Source of the DNA: an uncultured Allobaculum sp.
GTDB lineage: Bacteria > Bacillota_I > Bacilli_A > Erysipelotrichales > Erysipelotrichaceae
NCBI GenBank assembly: GCA_910577085.1
Contig: CAJTLE010000021.1
Location: forward strand, 1 to 29,733
DNA length: 29,733 nucleotides
Reading direction: 5' to 3'
Both the position numbers and the translations under genes were made by a program. Below, piece by piece: positions 24,122 through 29,733 of the stretch. The notes under the pieces were generated by a model, which ran no database searches, was not told the DNA's origin, and saw only the letters and a program-made list of their open reading frames with translations. Numbering within the stretch: position 1 is the first letter of the stretch; each line of letters opens with the position of its first letter.

Positions 24122-24328
24122 TCAGTCTTCTTCCTGAATGGCGTCCCAGTCCGGACCGATTTCAGGAGGCGTCTTGCCATCAACGCGTGCCTGTAAGACC
24201 CGGATTTTGCGGTCCATATCATTGTGAGACAGTTTCATATAGCGGCGCAGAAAGTAATCATGGCATTCGCTATACAACTGAACCATCTTGTCGTACTTCT
24301 GTTCTTCGGTAAGATTAGTATTTTCCAT
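24122..24328 (-). CDS. small hypothetical protein, 68 residues
   Basis: Acidic soluble protein (MENTNLTEEQKYDKMVQLY...) that I do not recognise, with predicted helices over residues 5-50 and an acidic end IQEED. It is considered real because AGGAGG lies 9 bases before the ATG and it fits between coaX and a terminator. The ribosome site is inside an inverted repeat that may also terminate coaX transcripts, so expression may be restricted. Confidence 0.6.
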   Translation of the reverse strand: MENTNLTEEQKYDKMVQLYSECHDYFLRRYMKLSHNDMDRKIRVLQARVDGKTPPEIGPDWDAIQEED

Positions 24329-24332
24329 AAGA

Positions 24333-24375
24333 AAAGCCCTCCTGCCATCAGTATAAAAGAGGACAGAAGGGCTTT
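24333..24375 (-). promoter_or_regulatory. inverted repeat overlapping coaX end and the next gene's ribosome site
   Basis: On the minus strand AAAGCCC..CTG pairs with CAG..GGGCTTT and is followed by TCTT. The 3' arm contains the AGGAGG of the 68-residue gene. It could terminate coaX mRNA, hide the ribosome site, or do both. Confidence 0.5.
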
Positions 24376-24422
24376 GGCTCTGGATGCTTTATGGATCTTG
24401 GTCAAAGATTTGATCAATTTGA

Positions 24423-25244
24423 TCAGTCTTTAGAGTTTTCTGCTTTTTCAAGGTGTTTGGCCATGCGATTGGCTTCGTATTCCATGGTCCGTTCATAAAC
24501 AGTTTTCAGGCCTTTAAAAATTAACTGAGGATCATACACGTCGATTTTATCGGTATGCTGGCAGATCACCCGGCCAAGGCCGCCGGTTGCGATCACTTTG
24601 AAATCAACGCCGGCTTCCTTACGGAACGCATCAACGGTCTTTTCAAAACCGCCTAAAAACTGGTAGAAAATGCCGGCCTGCATGGCGCTCTGGGTGTTTT
24701 TGCCCATCACGGAACGCGGCTTTTTGATTTCGATTTCAGGCAGCTGGGCAGTCTGACCCCACAGGGCATTGGCACCTGTTTCAATACCGACACCGATGGC
24801 ACCGGCTTTGAAGACGCCGTTTTCATCGACATAGTCAAAGGTCGTTGCGGTTCCAAAATCGACGATCAGTAATGGATAGCCATATTCTTCAACGGCACCG
24901 ACAACATCCGCGATCCGGTCGGCACCAACCGAACGAGGGTTTTCCAGCTGTACGCTGACACCGGTTTTGACACCAGGGCCCATCACGAGAGGTTCAATGC
25001 CTAAAAATTTAATGATTCCATTGCGGAAAGAATGCATGACTTTCGGAACAACGGAACTGACAATCACGCCTTCAATATCAGAGTTGTTCAGGTTGGCAGA
25101 ATGCAGGAAATTTTCGAGCATAAAGCCATATTCATCGGAAGTCCGGCGGACTTTCGTGTTCATGCGGTAGTTACAGATCAATTCGTTGCCATCGAAAACA
25201 CCGATGGTAATGTTTGAGTTTCCTACATCAACGCACAATAACAT
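24423..25244 (-). CDS. coaX: type III pantothenate kinase CoaX
   Basis: Phosphorylates pantothenate, the first committed step of coenzyme A synthesis; type III enzymes use a monovalent cation and are not feedback-inhibited by CoA. The 273 residues show the phosphate loop MLLCVDVGNSNITIG, GPGVKTGVSV, the pantothenate-binding GADRIADV, the ATP motif VDFGTATTFDYV and GAIGVGIETGANAL. ATG at 25244 is chosen because AAAAGGAGAAG lies 8 bases before it and MLLCVD is how the family starts; a longer frame exists upstream. It overlaps the end of coaBC by 17 bases, so the two are coupled. Confidence 0.95.
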   Translation of the reverse strand: MLLCVDVGNSNITIGVFDGNELICNYRMNTKVRRTSDEYGFMLENFLHSANLNNSDIEGVIVSSVVPKVMHSFRNGIIKFLGIEPLVMGPGVKTGVSVQLENPRSVGADRIADVVGAVEEYGYPLLIVDFGTATTFDYVDENGVFKAGAIGVGIETGANALWGQTAQLPEIEIKKPRSVMGKNTQSAMQAGIFYQFLGGFEKTVDAFRKEAGVDFKVIATGGLGRVICQHTDKIDVYDPQLIFKGLKTVYERTMEYEANRMAKHLEKAENSKD

Positions 25245-26487
25245 TTGGATCTTCTCCTTTTTGTAAAGCAAGCATGGTCTTTAAAATCGTATGGCCTAAA
25301 GCTTCTTTGGACTGAAGGCCTAAATGTTCAGTATGGTCAGGGAATAACAGGGAAACCACGTTGGTGTCTGTCTGAAAGCCGGCTCCTTTTGTGCGCAGAT
25401 TGTTGGCGATCAGCAGATCACAGTTTTTGGATTCCAGTTTGACGAGGGCGTTGGTGTCGAGGTTTTCGGTTTCCATCGCAAAGCCGCAAAGAATCTGTCC
25501 TGGCTTTTTGTTCTGACCAAGACCGGCCAGAATATCCGGGTTTTTGACGAGTTCAAGGGTGAGGACATCCCCGGTTTTTTTCATCTTCTGTTCGTGATGG
25601 TCCTTGAAGCGATAATCCGCTACGGCAGCGGCCATGATGATAAAATCAGCATCCTTTGCCTCTTCAATCATCGCTTTTTCCAGGTCCAGGGCACTCACGA
25701 TCGGAACCACTCGAACGCCTTCTGGTGCTTCCAGGCTGACGGGGCCAGAAACCAGAGTGGCTTCAGCGCCTAAATCATGGGCTGCCTTCGCGATGGCATA
25801 GCCCTGTTTTCCGGAAGAATGATTGGACAGAAAGCGCACCGGATCCAGAGCTTCCTGGGTTGGACCGGCCGAGACAACAACCCGTTTGCCGGCAAGAGGT
25901 TTCTGATCGATTGAAGATTCAGCCGGCGCCTCATTGGCAGCTGTTTTGTTTTCCAGAATGGCTTTGATGTTCTTTTCCAGTTCTTCGGGTTCAGCCATGC
26001 GGCCTTTTCCGGCTTCCTGGCAGGCAAGCATGCCATAGGCAGGATCAATAATGGTCCAGCCGCGTTCATGCAGCGTCTGAAGATTGGCCTGGGTGGCCGG
26101 ATTTTCATACATATGGACATTCATGGCCGGGGCCGCTAACATAGGACAGGTTGCAGCAAGAATAGTCGAGGATAATAAATCATCCCCAAGTCCATGAGCA
26201 GCTTTGGCCAGAATATTGGCATCCGCCGGCGCGATTAAGAACACATCAGCCCAGCGGCTTAATTCAATATGGGGGATCATGGCTTCGTTGGTTCCACCAA
26301 ACTCGTCCATATAGACTTCGTTGTGAGACAGAGCAGCCAGTGTCAGCGGCCCGATAAACGAAGCAGCATGTTTCGTTTCAATAACCCGGACTTCATAGCC
26401 CTGCTTGGTCAGGGAACTGACCAGCGTAGCAATTTTGAAGGCGGCGATTGATCCGCTCAGACCAATCAGAATATGTGCAGATTCCAT
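25228..26487 (-). CDS. coaBC: bifunctional phosphopantothenoylcysteine decarboxylase/synthetase CoaBC
   Basis: Adds cysteine to phosphopantothenate and decarboxylates the product, the middle steps of CoA synthesis. Residues 1 to about 180 are the FMN decarboxylase: GLSGSIAAFK, the catalytic His in PHIELSRWADVFLIAPADAN, and the substrate motif PAMNVHMYENPA. Residues about 195-419 are the CTP-dependent synthetase: VVSAGPTQEALDPVRFLSNHSSGKQGYAIA, AAAVADYR and the lysine cluster QKMKKTGD. The length of 419 residues is normal. AAGGAG lies 6 bases before the ATG. It heads the coaBC-coaX operon, and its leader of about 95 bases holds two hairpins. Confidence 0.96.
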   Translation of the reverse strand: MESAHILIGLSGSIAAFKIATLVSSLTKQGYEVRVIETKHAASFIGPLTLAALSHNEVYMDEFGGTNEAMIPHIELSRWADVFLIAPADANILAKAAHGLGDDLLSSTILAATCPMLAAPAMNVHMYENPATQANLQTLHERGWTIIDPAYGMLACQEAGKGRMAEPEELEKNIKAILENKTAANEAPAESSIDQKPLAGKRVVVSAGPTQEALDPVRFLSNHSSGKQGYAIAKAAHDLGAEATLVSGPVSLEAPEGVRVVPIVSALDLEKAMIEEAKDADFIIMAAAVADYRFKDHHEQKMKKTGDVLTLELVKNPDILAGLGQNKKPGQILCGFAMETENLDTNALVKLESKNCDLLIANNLRTKGAGFQTDTNVVSLLFPDHTEHLGLQSKEALGHTILKTMLALQKGEDPNVIVR

Positions 26488-26506
26488 GAAGATCTCCTTC
26501 GAAAGA

Positions 26507-26577
26507 AGCAGGATTTTGGTAAGTAAAAATCCTGCTGTTTAAGCAATTTAATGATTTTAGCGCATCCAGGGCTAAAA
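26507..26577 (-). promoter_or_regulatory. structured leader of coaBC
   Basis: There are two perfect stems between promoter and start: TTTTAGC/GCTAAAA (26555-26577, 9-base loop) and AGCAGGATTTT/AAAATCCTGCT (26507-26536, 11 bp, 8-base loop). The second, on the minus strand, is followed by TCTTTC and then the ribosome site. It could be a cis-acting RNA control or a protein-binding dyad. Confidence 0.5.
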
Positions 26578-26588
26578 GGCTAAGGATA

Positions 26589-26617
26589 ATTATACCGGGT
26601 GTGTATACCCGAAGATA
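26589..26617 (-). promoter_or_regulatory. coaBC promoter with overlapping dyad
   Basis: On the minus strand a perfect TATAAT (26594-26589) lies beside the dyad CGGGT/ACCCG (26596-26611), which falls in the spacer toward a weak -35 near 26617. The expected RNA start is around 26582, giving a leader of about 95 bases. Confidence 0.5.
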
Positions 26618-26735
26618 ATCTTTTCACCTTTTAATGCCCGAATTTCTTTTAGAGAGGGAAGGAATGTCAAAATTTGAAGCAGTTGCAGGGCTTCTTACAC
26701 GCCTGAAATCCATCCCTTCAAGCACAGGTCTGAAA

Positions 26736-26766
26736 AGTACTATACAATATTTAGTATGAAAGTACT
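26736..26766 (+). promoter_or_regulatory. -10 box and dyad over the glycerate kinase start
   Basis: TACAAT at 26743-26748 is followed 8 bases later by the ATG at 26756. AGTACTATAC (26736-26745) mirrors GTAT..AGTACT (26754-26766, three-base bulge), so a dyad spans the -10 box and the start codon. No ribosome site and no good -35 are visible. Confidence 0.5.
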
Positions 26767-27901
26767 GATAGCTTCGGATTCCTTTAAAGGATGTATGACC
26801 AGCCAGGAGGCAAACCGCCACATCGAAAGCGGTATAAAGCGTGCCGATCCATCGATTGAATGCTTCTCCTTTCCAATTTCTGATGGCGGAGAGGGCATGG
26901 TGGATGCATTTGCGTTTGCCTATCAGGCTCAAGTGATCGAAACCAGAACAGAAGATCTGTATCACCAGCCAGTCCGGGTGCGCTGGGCGTATTGTGAGGA
27001 AAAAGAAATCGCCTGTGTTGAAGCCGCCAGTGTGGTCGGCCTGACTATATACAGTCATGGCCAGCGTCATCCGTTGGACACCTCCAGTTATGGACTGGGT
27101 CTGCTTTGTAAAGAAGTGCTGCGCCAGAAAAAAGTCAGACAGTTGATTATTGGTCTTGGTGGTACGGGCAGCAATGATGGCGGCATGGGCTTTTTAAGTG
27201 CCTTTGGCGCTGTGTTTTATGATAAATATCGTCAGGTGCTCGAACCCTGCACCCGCAGTCTGAATAAAATTGCGTTTATCGACAAACGAAACTTCAATCC
27301 CCCGCGTCATGTCCGACTGATTGCCGCCTGCGATGTCAACAACCCCCTGTTAGGTCCGCAGGGTGCGACCTGGATTTTTGGGCGCCAGAAAGGACTGACG
27401 CTTTCGCAGCAGGAAATGGTGGAAGCGGGCATGGAAAAACTCAATGCCAAGATTGATCAGACCTTCCATGTCAATATGAACGATTTTACTGGTGCCGGGG
27501 CTGCCGGCGGCCTTGGTGGTATGTTAATTGGTGTGTTTCGGGCGCGTATGGTTTCCGGAATGGAAATTCTGGAAGATGGCGATCTGAAACGCGCTCTACA
27601 GGAATGTGATTTTATTTTCACCGGGGAAGGCCAGACGGACAGCCAGTCTGCCGATGGCAAAGTCGTCAGCCGGCTTGCCGCGTGGGCAAGAGAATATGAG
27701 ATCCCGATGGTCGTGATCAGCGGCGCATTAGGACCTGGCTATGAAAGACTGTATGATCAGGGCGTCGATGCCATGTTTTCGACGGCCGACCGGGCGATGA
27801 GTTTTGCGTATGCGCTGCGCCATGGTCCCGAGAAACTGGAACAGGAAACCTGGAATCTGATGCGGCTGATTCTGGCCGCCAGACGCACTATGGAAAAATA
27901 G
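26756..27901 (+). CDS. glycerate kinase
   Basis: Phosphorylates D-glycerate, feeding it into lower glycolysis (GarK/GlxK-type, 381 residues). Family marks are ASDSFKGCMTSQEA at the N-terminus, ISDGGEGMVDAF, GLGGTGSNDGGMGFLSAFG, CDVNNPLLGPQGA, GAGAAGGLGGML and FTGEGQTDSQSADGKV. No other glycerate or sugar-acid gene is nearby, so the source of substrate is not shown. Translation probably starts at the 5' end of a leaderless mRNA. The lipoprotein gene follows after 54 bases and may be cotranscribed. Confidence 0.93.
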   Translation: MKVLIASDSFKGCMTSQEANRHIESGIKRADPSIECFSFPISDGGEGMVDAFAFAYQAQVIETRTEDLYHQPVRVRWAYCEEKEIACVEAASVVGLTIYSHGQRHPLDTSSYGLGLLCKEVLRQKKVRQLIIGLGGTGSNDGGMGFLSAFGAVFYDKYRQVLEPCTRSLNKIAFIDKRNFNPPRHVRLIAACDVNNPLLGPQGATWIFGRQKGLTLSQQEMVEAGMEKLNAKIDQTFHVNMNDFTGAGAAGGLGGMLIGVFRARMVSGMEILEDGDLKRALQECDFIFTGEGQTDSQSADGKVVSRLAAWAREYEIPMVVISGALGPGYERLYDQGVDAMFSTADRAMSFAYALRHGPEKLEQETWNLMRLILAARRTMEK

Positions 27902-27955
27902 AAATCAGAAACAGACAAGGAACAGAAACAAGAATAGATAAGGATAGTGATAGAA

Positions 27956-28528
27956 ATGAGACAGATTGTCAGAAGGCTTGCCACCTTGATGATGGCGGCT
28001 TTTATGGTCATTGGAATGGCTGGATGCAGCGAGAAAAAGACCATGGAGCCTTTAGAAATCCATGATTTGGATATGGCAGAACTGGAAGCCAAGATGAATG
28101 ATAAGGAAACCTTCACTCTGCTGGTAGAACGCGATAACTGCAACTTCTGCCAGGCGATGAATACGTATATCGAACAGACCCGGGAAGAGCATCCCGGTGA
28201 TTACAACGTCTATCGGCTCAACACCACAGATTATCAGCTGTACCGGGAAAATGAAGGGGATATGACACTGATTTCTTCAACCGAAGATGGTCAGAAACTG
28301 CTCACCCTGTTTCCATATTTCCTCTACACCCCGGCAATTTATAAAATTGAAGAAGGCAAACCGGTCGACTGTGGAATTGGCTATGATGAAAGCCGCCATA
28401 CGGTTTCCACATGGGGTGTAGACAGCACCATTGACTGGAATCAGGCAAGACCGGTTGACCTTTGGGAATACCTTGCAGCAGATCAGGAAGACTTAACAAA
28501 ACTGACTTCTCAATCCGCTTCCAATTAA
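27956..28528 (+). CDS. thioredoxin-fold lipoprotein
   Basis: Lipid-anchored extracellular protein of 190 residues. The signal peptide ends in the lipobox-like MAGC (Cys24; Met at -3 is unusual but allowed). After an acidic helix, the motif ERDNCNFCQAM (Cys62, Cys65) and a later cis-Pro-like segment FLYTPAIYKIEEGK give a thioredoxin-like pattern, although CNFC is not a classical CGPC or CPYC site. It may reduce or isomerise disulfides outside the membrane; the partner is unknown. ATG 27956 is chosen over an in-frame GTG at 27947 because AAGGA then lies 11 rather than 2 bases upstream. Confidence 0.75.
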   Translation: MRQIVRRLATLMMAAFMVIGMAGCSEKKTMEPLEIHDLDMAELEAKMNDKETFTLLVERDNCNFCQAMNTYIEQTREEHPGDYNVYRLNTTDYQLYRENEGDMTLISSTEDGQKLLTLFPYFLYTPAIYKIEEGKPVDCGIGYDESRHTVSTWGVDSTIDWNQARPVDLWEYLAADQEDLTKLTSQSASN

Positions 28529-28596
28529 CCAAATCAGTCCATTCTGCCAAATAAACTGACTTTGAAAAGCAACAGACAGAGTGGGGGAGGTGAACA

Positions 28597-28677
28597 GTGA
28601 TTGGAAACAATGGATTCCGTATCAAAATCCACTCATTCCACATCAGTCCTCTTGATCCCGGAATGAAAAACCTCTAA
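28597..28677 (+). CDS. possible 26-residue small ORF
   Basis: GTG start with an almost ideal ribosome site GGAGGTGA 3 bases before it (GGAGG 6 bases away), encoding a 26-residue peptide that begins VIGNNGFRIKIHSF and stops at 28675-28677. It lies between the lipoprotein and the pyrophosphatase-like gene. I recognise no family. It may be a real small protein or a leader peptide coupled to the next gene. Confidence 0.4.
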   Translation: MIGNNGFRIKIHSFHISPLDPGMKNL

Positions 28678-28706
28678 TGTAAATGAATGTAAAAAGGGAG
28701 GGCGAA

Positions 28707-29111
28707 ATGAAAGGAAAAGAAAAAGAACTCGAGAATAACGTGTTTTTCTGGCAGAAACTCGACACGCTGATTCTGTCGAGTCAGATTGAAATCATTCGTA
28801 AGAAAGGAGAGCCCAGTGTCGATTATCCAGGCCTGATCTACCCGGTAGACTTTGGCTGTGTGAAAGACACGATTTCTGCACCTGGTACTCCATTCTATTG
28901 TTTTAAGGGCTCCCTGAATTCATTAAGTGCAACTGCGCTGATTGTTCAGGCCGATATTCTGTCCAGAGAAGTATTCACCAAAGTTCTGATCGGTTGTACC
29001 GAAGAAGAATGCCGACTGATTCTCAAGTTCATCAACGCAACGGAATTCCAGAAAGCCATTCTCGTACGACGGGGCATTGAAGTCCCATCCTGGGCGTCCA
29101 ACGACCAGTAA
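28707..29111 (+). CDS. inorganic pyrophosphatase-like protein lacking metal-site aspartates
   Basis: A 134-residue protein resembling the short Bacillota proteins often annotated as inorganic pyrophosphatase: FFWQKLDTLILSSQIEI near the start, YPGLIYPVDFGCVKDT (40-55), FKGSLNSLSATALIVQADIL, and KVLIGCTEEECRLILKFIN. In relatives, as I remember them, the stretch after the YPxDYGY motif carries DG..xDVWVG aspartates; here it reads APGTPFYCFKGS (58-69), so two likely metal ligands are gone. It may have lost activity or changed function. ATG 28707 is chosen because AAGGGAGG lies 4-5 bases upstream; an in-frame ATG at 28683 has no such site. Confidence 0.6.
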   Translation: MKGKEKELENNVFFWQKLDTLILSSQIEIIRKKGEPSVDYPGLIYPVDFGCVKDTISAPGTPFYCFKGSLNSLSATALIVQADILSREVFTKVLIGCTEEECRLILKFINATEFQKAILVRRGIEVPSWASNDQ

Positions 29112-29145
29112 CGTCCGAAATTCTCTGAACTCCACAATGATGATT

Positions 29146-29174
29146 ATGCATGGCCCATCCGGCTGTGCATTTTT
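29146..29174 (+). terminator. terminator after the pyrophosphatase-like gene
   Basis: ATGCATGGCC pairs with GGCTGTGCAT (10 bp, two G-T wobbles) around a 5-base loop, followed by TTTTCTTTT. From here to 29475 I see no gene, only a hairpin TGGCC/GGCCA at 29370-29382. Confidence 0.75.
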
Positions 29175-29475
29175 CTTTTGGAGTGACTTTTGTAGTGCAG
29201 GTTTTGGAAACTGTCGATGTGATTCAGGAAAGCACCCCTGCTTTTGTTTGAAAACCGGCTTTTTCAGCTGCATTCGTCTGGGACGTTTCAAACTTTGAGA
29301 TACTTTGGAAAAAGGAAGTGGTCAATTAAAAACCGAGTAAAATGAATGCAGATTCGCAAAAAGACGCCATGGCCTTCGGCCACATGCCGCAATGAAAATG
29401 GGTGAATCGAACTCAATAAAGGACTCAGTTCATAAGATATATCCATTACAATTAATCTGTAAGAGGAGTTAATAA

Positions 29476-29571
29476 GTGCGTTTTATCTTTTGTGGATTTC
29501 ATATTCATGATCAAGGCAGTCAAAAAGACTGCACAATCAGAAGCGCCAGAGAACATGCCAGAAGTCCTTAG
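29476..29571 (+). CDS. possible 31-residue small ORF
   Basis: GTG start, 7 bases after GAGGAG, encoding a 31-residue peptide that begins MRFIFCGFHIHDQGS and is rich in Arg, His and Ser. It lies in AT-richer sequence after the terminator at 29146. The ribosome site is the only support. Confidence 0.25.
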   Translation: MRFIFCGFHIHDQGSQKDCTIRSAREHARSP

Positions 29572-29677
29572 AGGCTGTAAAGTAGATTTCATCGTCTTAC
29601 TAATTAATGTTTGATAGTTGTTGCGTTCGCAACGCTTCTGATAGCTCCTTCTTATATTAAATTGGAGGAGATTAACT

Positions 29678-29733
29678 ATGAGAAGAGCCAAATCTTCGAC
29701 AAAAACACATAGGCCAGTAACTGTTTCTCAGAA
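29678..29733 (+). CDS. start of an unknown gene, cut by the window end
   Basis: An ATG preceded by TTGGAGGAGA (GGAGGAG 7 bases upstream) opens a frame beginning MRRAKSSTKTHRPVTVSQ that runs to the window edge. The basic, Ser/Thr-rich start suggests a cytoplasmic tail or a nucleic-acid-binding protein, but 18 residues are too few to name it. A short hairpin GTTGC/GCAAC lies upstream at about 29619-29632. Confidence 0.5.
   Translation, partial: MRRAKSSTKTHRPVTVSQ

Noticed and set aside
29337..29395. 17-codon frame MNADSQKD... after TAAAAT
   Set aside because: The -10-like TAAAAT overlaps the start, there is no ribosome site, and the peptide is mostly encoded by a hairpin.
1..29733. CRISPR array, tRNA or rRNA genes
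   Set aside because: No regularly spaced repeats, cloverleaf structures or rRNA-like sequence were seen on either strand.

Overview
The window looks like chromosome from a low-to-mid GC Gram-positive bacterium (Bacillota), most likely the Erysipelotrichia. Three things support this: the B. subtilis-like orders yqeG-yqeH-yhbY-nadD-yqeK-rsfS-yqeM and ypmB-dnaD-nth, the AGGAGG-type ribosome sites, and the protein sequences themselves. The taxonomic call rests on pattern recognition; no search was run. I see no rRNA, tRNA, CRISPR array or complete insertion sequence.

Region 1 (about 60-5040) is a cell-wall precursor block: murF, a VanG-like D-Ala-D-X ligase, a PLP amino-acid racemase with an Asn where alanine racemases have Tyr, and, after a terminator, a membrane acyltransferase-3 protein. 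The last two correspond to the two halves of the vancomycin-resistance serine racemase VanT, split into separate genes in reversed order. The block therefore suggests that D-Ala-D-Ser is the built-in stem-peptide terminus here, a housekeeping version of what vanG operons provide.

Region 2 (5039-14557) is housekeeping. It holds an FAD-dependent COG2509 protein, the yqeG-to-yqeM ribosome-assembly/NAD operon (no aroE, nadD fused to yqeK), mtnN, then a tseB/ypmB-dnaD-nth operon that appears to be expressed from a leaderless start, and a ketopantoate-reductase-family gene closed by a strong terminator.

Region 3 (14700-23310) is an accessory surface region. A small IstA-like HTH protein is followed by three tandem hairpins and then a sortase-assembled pilus operon: a large thioester/CnaB tip adhesin with LPKTG, a major pilin with LPLTG, a class C sortase, and a minor pilin-like protein without a recognisable sorting motif. 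A doubtful small ORF and a terminator follow.

Region 4 (23364-26487, minus strand) holds a DUF4298 protein, a 68-residue hypothetical protein, and coaX and coaBC for coenzyme A synthesis. The leaders of the DUF4298 gene and coaBC contain hairpins with the same half-sites.

Region 5 (26740-29733) carries a glycerate kinase with another probable leaderless start, a thioredoxin-fold lipoprotein, a 26-codon small ORF, a pyrophosphatase-like protein that lacks key Asp residues, and an AT-richer tail where a new gene starts and runs off the window.
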